Notes under the pieces: model-generated
What the model saw: the letters and a program-made list of their open reading frames with translations, nothing else
Told to the model about the DNA's origin: nothing
Databases searched by the model: none
Shown: positions 13,334 to 18,520 of the stretch, piece after piece
Layout: each line of letters begins with the position of its first letter
Position numbering within the stretch: position 1 is the stretch's first letter
Position numbers and translations under genes: made by a program
Origin: an uncultured Verrucomicrobiae bacterium
Lineage (GTDB): Bacteria; Verrucomicrobiota; Verrucomicrobiia; Verrucomicrobiales; Akkermansiaceae
Direction of reading: 5' to 3'
DNA: 18,520 nucleotides
Assembly: GCA_937957985.1 (NCBI GenBank)
Contig: CALGOH010000117.1
Span: 1-18,520, forward strand

Positions 13334-15511
13334 TCAGGCGAGCCCCTGGCGTCGGCGAAGATACCACTCGGCGGCGAATAGCGCTGCGATGGCGACGGCG
13401 ACGGGCCAGATGGCCCATGACGATTGCCACACCGCGCCGCCGCTGCGTTCGGCCGGGGGCTCGGGTTGGAAGGCTTCGGCGAGGAAATCCGGGAGTTCGG
13501 CGGCGGTATGGAGGGCGCCGCCGGTCGATTCGGCGAGGGAGGCCAGGAAAGCGGGGTCGGGGCTGAGGTCGTCGGCCTCATTCGGCGGCGCCGGGACGAG
13601 GTAGGCCGCCTCGGGAGCCGGAGGAGCATCATCGCGCGGATCGGTCACGCGCAGGCGCCACTGGCCGGGCCGGTCGGGATGGAAGGTCGCCCGCCAGGTG
13701 GGATGGCCGCCGGGGTCGGGCTGGGTGGCAGGACGAAGTTCGGTCGTTTCACCAGCGGGCGATTCGATGACGAGGCCGGGCTGCGGGTCGGCGTCGCGGC
13801 CGCGGTAGGAAACCTGCACGGACACCGGGTCATCGACGCGGCCGCGGCTCGCCGGAAGACGCAGCGAGAAATCCTGACCGGGAAGGAATTCCGAGTAGGA
13901 GGCCATCCACTGGATGAGCTGGGTCCAGAAGTCCTCGTACATGTTGCCGAGTTCGCGGGCTTCCGGGTAGAAGTCCCACTTCCACAGGCCGTCGCCGTTC
14001 ACCAGCCCGCAGACGCCCTGGCCGTAGCGTCTAACAAGCAGGACGGGCGTCTTTCCGGCGAAGCCGCCCTCGGTGGAGCCCTCGGCGAGGATGCGGGTGA
14101 AGGGCTTGACGAAGGACACGGTGCGCGCGTCCTGCAGTTCCGGGAGGTTGGACCAGACCGAGGCGTCGGGAGGCGGCAGGGCTTCGCCAAACAGTCCGGC
14201 CGCCTCGCCATCGGGCGTGGGGACGAAGCGGAAGCGGTCGCTGCGGGTCGCGGCCCAGGTGACCGGCTCGAGCGCCTCGAGCGCCGGCATGGTGGAGGTG
14301 GTGGCTTTTCCCCGCGCGAAAAGAACGGCACCGCCGCGGTCGCGGATGTAAACGCGCAGCGCGTCGAGGCGGGCGGGAGTGAGGAAGGAATCGACGTTCT
14401 TGCCGAAGACGATCAGGTCGTAGGCGGAAAGCGCCTCGAGGGTGTCGGGAAAGACCGCGTCGTCGGTCTCGGTGGCGTCGCTTTCCCCGGTGTCGATGCG
14501 GAAGAACCGGTCCTCGGAGATGCGGTGGACCGAGTGCACCTCCATGTGGCTCTGCTGGCGCAGAAGTTGGGCGAGGAACTTCGAGTCCCAGTAGGGGGCG
14601 CCCTCGGCGAGGAAGACGCGGGTGCGGGAGTGGAGCACGCGGATGTTTACGGCGGAGACGTTGTTGGCGGCGCGGACTTCGCCGGGGACGGCGGCGGTGC
14701 GCAGCGACCAGCGGGCGCCTTCCGCCGGGGCATCGACCTCGAAGGAGGCGAAGGCCGGCGAGCCGTCGGACACTTCGACCTGGGTGCGCGCGAGTTCCTC
14801 TCCGTCGGCGTTTTCGAGGATGACCTCGGGTTTGAGTTCGCCGAGCCCGGACGCCTCGACGACGAAGGGCACGCGGGCGGTCTGGCCTGTGAATACGGTG
14901 ACGGTCGGCCGGGTTGCCCGGAGCGCGAGATCGCGGAGCGGTTCGCCGGCACCGATGGCGACGGCATGGAGCGCGGTCCGACGGGCGCGGAACCGCAGCG
15001 TGAGTGACTCGAGTTGGGCGTCGGTGGGAGCGACGGTCTGGCGTCCGTCCGACAGCACGACCACCCCGGCGAATCGGTCGCCGGTGGCCGCGGCCTCCTC
15101 GGCGAGGGATTTCAGGGAGCCGACGAGATCGGTGCCGTCGCCGTCGGCGGTGGCGGCACTTTCGATGTCTTCCAACGCGGCATCGACCGACGATGCGAAA
15201 GGTCGCACGCGGACCGGAACGTCCGGCGGTGCGATGGCGACGGCCTGCGCCGCGAGCTTGGTCGCTTCGCCGATCCGGGTGCCGTCGCCGAGCGGTTGGG
15301 ACATCGATGCGGAGCGGTCGAGCAGGACCAGCCACGGGCTCTCGCGCTCGTCGGTGGGGCGCACCCAGCGGCCGGGATTGAGCAGGAGCGCGGCGAGGGC
15401 GGCCACGGCGAGGGTGCGCAGGGTGAGGAGCAGCGCGCGCTTCCCCGTCTCAAGCGAGCGGGAACCACGCCACGACGCCCAGGCCGCCAGCGCGACCAGC
15501 GCGAGCAGCAC
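13334..15511 (-). CDS. vWA-domain membrane protein with GATase1-like middle domain
   Basis: This is the second vWA protein of the operon, at least 725 residues. Two N-terminal membrane helices (VLLALVALAAWASW and LRTLAVAALAALLLNP) precede a von Willebrand A domain with the metal-binding motif DRSAS (LLDRSASMSQP; first Asp is residue 65 from GTG 15511). A beta-rich segment leads to a class-I glutamine-amidotransferase-like domain (VFLAEGAPYWDSKFLAQLLR, then AYDLIVFGKNVDSFLTPARL). A C-terminal beta domain and one final helix (WPVAVAIAALFAAEWYL) with a basic tail complete it, so the bulk is probably periplasmic. The start is uncertain. GTG 15511 is the first standard start, but it cuts into the first helix. 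An in-frame ATC at 15547 would keep the whole helix (INPPLPLPFLIPVLLALVAL; 737 residues). Open frame further upstream is spurious. Confidence 0.88.
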   Translation of the reverse strand: MLLALVALAAWASWRGSRSLETGKRALLLTLRTLAVAALAALLLNPGRWVRPTDERESPWLVLLDRSASMSQPLGDGTRIGEATKLAAQAVAIAPPDVPVRVRPFASSVDAALEDIESAATADGDGTDLVGSLKSLAEEAAATGDRFAGVVVLSDGRQTVAPTDAQLESLTLRFRARRTALHAVAIGAGEPLRDLALRATRPTVTVFTGQTARVPFVVEASGLGELKPEVILENADGEELARTQVEVSDGSPAFASFEVDAPAEGARWSLRTAAVPGEVRAANNVSAVNIRVLHSRTRVFLAEGAPYWDSKFLAQLLRQQSHMEVHSVHRISEDRFFRIDTGESDATETDDAVFPDTLEALSAYDLIVFGKNVDSFLTPARLDALRVYIRDRGGAVLFARGKATTSTMPALEALEPVTWAATRSDRFRFVPTPDGEAAGLFGEALPPPDASVWSNLPELQDARTVSFVKPFTRILAEGSTEGGFAGKTPVLLVRRYGQGVCGLVNGDGLWKWDFYPEARELGNMYEDFWTQLIQWMASYSEFLPGQDFSLRLPASRGRVDDPVSVQVSYRGRDADPQPGLVIESPAGETTELRPATQPDPGGHPTWRATFHPDRPGQWRLRVTDPRDDAPPAPEAAYLVPAPPNEADDLSPDPAFLASLAESTGGALHTAAELPDFLAEAFQPEPPAERSGGAVWQSSWAIWPVAVAIAALFAAEWYLRRRQGLA

Positions 15512-15549
15512 GGGAATCAGGAAAGGGAGTGGAAGGGGAGGGTTGATGA

Positions 15550-15584
15550 AAGTGCCAAGTGAGAAGTTCCAAGTTCCAAGTGCG
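15550..15584. repeat. degenerate heptamer array, AAGTTCC type
   Basis: Five tandem heptamers (AAGTGCC, AAGTGAG, AAGTTCC, AAGTTCC, AAGTGCG) fill most of the gap between the BatA-type gene and the second vWA gene. It is the same family as 13304-13331 but in opposite orientation. It ends two bases before the possible ATC start at 15547. Confidence 0.88.
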
Positions 15585-15603
15585 AGATGACAGGGCGGAC
15601 CGG

Positions 15604-17598
15604 CTAGGGGGTGGCGGGCTTGGGGGTGAGGGAGGCGACGAGGGATTCGGTGAGGAGGAAGAGCAGGGCGGCGGCGAGGAGCCAGGGCCAGAGGGGCAGG
15701 CCCTCGTCGAGGGCGGCGAGCCGGGCGCCGTCGGCGCGGGACTCCCCGGTGCCGAAGGTGGGAGGCTCGGGCAGGGGGGCGAGGTCGGACTCGGATTCGG
15801 GGAAGTTGACCGCCGTGTAGTGGACGGGCTGGCCCGAGACGGTCCAGCGGAAGAGGCCGGTGCCCGGGGCGGATTCGGTTTGCCACACGGTGCCGTCGCC
15901 TGAGACGGAGGAGACGAGTGGCACGCTGGAGCCGTCGGGCGCCTCGAGCACCGGTTGCCCGGCGGCATCGTCGGTGGTCCAGGAAATCGGCTCGCCGGGT
16001 TCGTTGATGAAGGATTCGCCGGCGGTGGCGGGGCCGAAGTGGAGGATCAGCTCGGCGAGGGCGGGGAGGAACTCCGGTCGGTCGGTCCAGGTCGTGTGGG
16101 CGGGATCGAGCGGCAGGTTGGCGAGCACCAGCGGCGCGTCCTTGGCGGCGAGCAGCGCGGGGACGCTGTCGGAATACCGGGCGATCACCTCGGCATTCCC
16201 GATCTCCGGCAGGCGGAGGCGCTGGCGAAAGCGTCCGCCGAGCGGATTGCCGAACTCGCCGCCCGCGAAGAGCGCGAACGCCGGATGCTCCGCGACGGGG
16301 GAAGCCTCCCAGCCGGCGTCGTCGGACTGGAGCGCGAGGCGGCTGCCTTCGCTGGACGTGGCGGACGGGTTGAAGAGTGTTTCGATGGCCGACCCGGTCG
16401 CGTCGGTGGGAAATACGAGGACCATCGTAGCATTCGCCGCGACGGCACGGATTTGCTCGGCTTCGGTGCCGGTCCATTCGGGAATGGCGAGGATGTCGCA
16501 GGCGGGCGGGTTCCCGGGATCGACACCGGTGAGCACATCAAGCCATGGCAGCGCGGCCGCGGCGCGGAGCAGCGGTCGCGCCGCGGCGCTTCCGGCGTCG
16601 CCGGTGATGGCGAGACACAGCGACTCGCGCACGCGGACGACGGCGTGGCGTTGGTCGTCGGGCGTGAAGGCATCGCCATCGATCTCGGCCGTCAGCGGCA
16701 GCAACCCGGCCGCGCCGCAGCGGACGCTGAAGGTGGCCTCGGCCGCGCCGCCGGGCGGGAGGTCGAGCGGTTGCGACTGGCGCGAGCCGCCGGCGTCGAG
16801 GGTGAGCGACACGCGCCGGGCTTCGCCGGAGTGGTTGTCGATGCGGCACTGGACCAGCAGCTCGCGGCCGGCGACCGGCGAGGCGGGCACCGGCACCAGC
16901 GAGGCCACCGAGACATTGGGCACCGTGGTTGAAGCGATCGGCACGAGGTGCAGGTCGATGTTTTCCGGAATCAGGGGATCGACGTCCTTCCACGTGCTGG
17001 CCTGGAAGTCGGAGAAGACGTGAAGCTCGCGGCGGCCCTCGGCCTGGGGAAACTGCCGCGCGGCGAGTTCGAAGGCGGCCTCGATCGCGTTCGGCTCGGG
17101 CCGCACGCCGGCACGGCTCAGTTCGTCGGCGAGGAAGTCGCGGTTGGGCCCGGGCTCGGGAAAGGCGGCGTCGGGCCGGGCGTCGATCCAGACGAGGTTG
17201 GCGAGTTCGGGCCGGGCGGATTCCAGCAGCGCGGCGGCTTCCGCGCAGGCGGTGCCGAAGCGCGAGGTCGCACCATCGGAGGCGGCCATCGAGCCGGAGC
17301 GGTCGATGAGACAGACGACGGTGCGCTTTTCTCCCGGGAGCGGAGCGGAGTCCGAGAGCAGCAGCGGCCCGAGGAAGGCGGCGGCGAATGCCAGCAGCGC
17401 GAGCGTGCGCAGCGCGAGCAGGAGCCAGTCCTTCGGCTTGCGGAGCCGGCTGGTGAGTCGCAGGACCTTGCGCAGGAACTCGATGTTCGAGAAATGATAG
17501 TTCGGTGGCTTCGCGCGGGAGAGCAGGTGGACCAGCAACGGCACGGCGGCGAGCGCGAGCAGGCCGAGAAGCGCGGGGTGCTGGAGGAACAGGTTCAC
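15604..17598 (-). CDS. BatA-type vWA membrane protein
   Basis: This 664-residue protein starts with the BatA (aerotolerance regulator N-terminal) signature: a first membrane helix (HPALLGLLALAAVPLLVHLL), a basic linker with HFSNIEFLRKVLRL, and a second helix (LLLALRTLALLAFAAAFLGP). A vWA domain follows with the metal-binding motif DRSGS beginning at D99 (CLIDRSGSMAASDG). A long periplasmic region of beta-sandwich and amidotransferase-like segments leads to a last membrane helix (LWPWLLAAALLFLLTESLVA). BatA-type proteins are thought to work with MoxR ATPases in envelope stress or protein maturation; the substrate here is unknown. The GTG start lies 4 nt after the DUF58 stop, so translation is probably coupled. 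The heptamer array follows its stop. Confidence 0.92.
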   Translation of the reverse strand: MNLFLQHPALLGLLALAAVPLLVHLLSRAKPPNYHFSNIEFLRKVLRLTSRLRKPKDWLLLALRTLALLAFAAAFLGPLLLSDSAPLPGEKRTVVCLIDRSGSMAASDGATSRFGTACAEAAALLESARPELANLVWIDARPDAAFPEPGPNRDFLADELSRAGVRPEPNAIEAAFELAARQFPQAEGRRELHVFSDFQASTWKDVDPLIPENIDLHLVPIASTTVPNVSVASLVPVPASPVAGRELLVQCRIDNHSGEARRVSLTLDAGGSRQSQPLDLPPGGAAEATFSVRCGAAGLLPLTAEIDGDAFTPDDQRHAVVRVRESLCLAITGDAGSAAARPLLRAAAALPWLDVLTGVDPGNPPACDILAIPEWTGTEAEQIRAVAANATMVLVFPTDATGSAIETLFNPSATSSEGSRLALQSDDAGWEASPVAEHPAFALFAGGEFGNPLGGRFRQRLRLPEIGNAEVIARYSDSVPALLAAKDAPLVLANLPLDPAHTTWTDRPEFLPALAELILHFGPATAGESFINEPGEPISWTTDDAAGQPVLEAPDGSSVPLVSSVSGDGTVWQTESAPGTGLFRWTVSGQPVHYTAVNFPESESDLAPLPEPPTFGTGESRADGARLAALDEGLPLWPWLLAAALLFLLTESLVASLTPKPATP

Positions 17599-17602
17599 GG
17601 CT

Positions 17603-18481
17603 TCAGTCGCGAAGACGGTCGAGGAGGGTGAAGTAGGTCTCGGAGGTCGGGGCCAGCGCGTAGTCGGCGCCGCGGGAGGATGCGAGGGTGCGCAGGGCGC
17701 GGATGTGCGACTGGAGGTGGCCCTTCCACGCCTCGCGCAGCGACTGCGGGTGGACCGTGAGGCGGTCGCCGCTTTCCATGTCGATGAAGCGCGACAGGCC
17801 GCGGTTCCCGAGGTCCATCTCCGATGGATCCAACAGATGGAAGAGATGCACGCGGAAGCCGCGGTGGAGGTACGGGTTCAGCGCGCTGAAAAGTTCGGCG
17901 GGGTCGCAGAAGAAGTCGGAGAGCAGCACTAGCGTGCCGCGTCGGCGGAGCAGCGGATGGGCGCGGCGCAGCGTCTCGGTGATCGAGGTGCCGGAGCCGG
18001 CGCGGTTGGCCTCCAGCGTGGTGAGGATGTCGTTGAGGTGGCGGCGGGTGGAGCCCGGCGCGAGGAAGCGGCGGATGCCCTCGTCGAAGAGCGTCAGCGA
18101 GACGCGGTCGTTCTTCGAAATGACCAGCCACGCCAGGCAGGCGGCGAAGAAGGATGCGTATTCGAGCTTGTTGAGCGCGCTCTTGTCCCCGGCGAACTCC
18201 ATCGAGGCGGAGCAGTCGAGCAGGACGTGGCACTCGAGGTTGGTTTCCTGCTCGAAGGTGCGGAGGAAGAGCTTGTCGTTGCGGGCGAAGACGCGCCAGT
18301 CGATCTGCGAGAGATCGTCGCCCTGGGTGTACTGGCGGAACTCGTGGAACTCGATCGACGAGCCGCGCTGCTTCGATCGGTGCCGGCCCGCCAGGTAGCC
18401 CTCGACCATCGCCTTGGCGCCGAACTCGTAGTTCGCGAGGCGCTTGATGTCCTCGGGCTTGAGGTACTTGTAGGTGGCCAT
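17603..18481 (-). CDS. DUF58 domain protein
   Basis: This 292-residue soluble protein belongs to the DUF58 family, which is almost always encoded next to a MoxR AAA+ ATPase. The family signature is intact: RGSSIEFHEFRQYTQGDDLS, then QIDWRVFARNDKLFLRTFEQ. A vWA-like fold follows with the metal-binding motif DCSAS beginning at D89 (LLDCSASMEF), and the hydrophobic core strand GTLVLLSDFFCDP. No membrane segment is seen, so it probably acts in the cytoplasm and links a MoxR-type ATPase to the membrane vWA proteins encoded next. ATG 18481 gives the usual N-terminus (MATYKYLKPEDIKRLANYEF). It follows a stop codon 11 nt upstream and precedes the BatA gene by 4 nt. Confidence 0.95.
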   Translation of the reverse strand: MATYKYLKPEDIKRLANYEFGAKAMVEGYLAGRHRSKQRGSSIEFHEFRQYTQGDDLSQIDWRVFARNDKLFLRTFEQETNLECHVLLDCSASMEFAGDKSALNKLEYASFFAACLAWLVISKNDRVSLTLFDEGIRRFLAPGSTRRHLNDILTTLEANRAGSGTSITETLRRAHPLLRRRGTLVLLSDFFCDPAELFSALNPYLHRGFRVHLFHLLDPSEMDLGNRGLSRFIDMESGDRLTVHPQSLREAWKGHLQSHIRALRTLASSRGADYALAPTSETYFTLLDRLRD

Positions 18482-18492
18482 CCGGTACGGAG

Positions 18493-18520
18493 TCAGAGGC
18501 TGGCGGTCAGCTTGCGAATG
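18493..18520 (-). CDS. C-terminal end of an unidentified upstream gene (partial)
   Basis: The last eight codons of a leftward frame (IRKLTASL) end in TGA 11 nt before the DUF58 start. The spacing matches the rest of the operon. A MoxR-type AAA+ ATPase is the usual gene in this position, but eight residues cannot identify it, and another frame could be the real one. Confidence 0.35.

Noticed and set aside
9790..13566. Rightward open frames of 717 and 360 codons opposite the DUF4159 and DUF4175-like genes
   Set aside because: Same antisense compositional effect; no recognisable motifs.
13424..15007. Rightward 527-codon frame opposite the second vWA gene
   Set aside because: Antisense to a vWA protein with an intact metal-binding motif; composition is low-complexity.
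15548..16477. Upstream extension of the second vWA gene to an ATG at 16477
   Set aside because: It would overlap most of the BatA-type gene and reads as Arg/Pro-rich noise until the first membrane helix.

Overview
The window looks like chromosomal DNA from a high-GC member of the Verrucomicrobiota, possibly Verrucomicrobiales; this is inferred from composition and gene content, not from a marker search. Most start codons lack a Shine-Dalgarno sequence, GTG starts are common, and a BatA/vWA/DUF58/DUF4159 cluster of the kind found in Verrucomicrobiota and Planctomycetota fills most of the sequence.

Layout. At the left, pnp (polynucleotide phosphorylase) reads rightward and ends in a clear intrinsic terminator (2200-2234). 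Next comes a lower-GC accessory patch (about 2240-4270). It holds a small leftward XRE-type regulator, a rightward secreted-protein gene broken by two frameshifts (an exact 11-bp tandem duplication and an apparent single-G loss), and an 11-nt-overlapping downstream ORF that may be its partner, perhaps an immunity gene. The patch ends in about 470 bp of apparently non-coding DNA with a 17-bp direct repeat.

Everything from 18520 down to 4272 reads leftward and is nearly gapless. In transcription order: the last codons of an unidentified gene at the edge, a DUF58 protein, a BatA-type vWA membrane protein, a second vWA membrane protein, a large three-TM coiled-coil protein (DUF4175-like), an exported DUF4159 protein, a 1333-residue HEAT-repeat/thioredoxin/CcdA-type fusion, the 16S rRNA m5C methyltransferase rsmB, and a 39-residue single-TM protein. 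The first five complete genes form the effector side of a MoxR/vWA-type envelope module. The HEAT-Trx-CcdA fusion adds a transmembrane electron-transfer device. Two neighbours carry cysteine clusters predicted to be periplasmic (C187-C190 of the DUF4159 protein; C781, C784 and C788 of the DUF4175-like protein), which suggests a redox-coupled version of the module. This is the best candidate in the window for an undescribed system, and the functional link is inference.

Superimposed on the operon are degenerate heptanucleotide tandem repeats at three gene junctions (5631-5715, 13304-13331, 15550-15584). One forms a hairpin abutting the rsmB start. The other two form a 22-bp inverted pair (one mismatch) flanking the second vWA gene, whose start codon is itself unclear.
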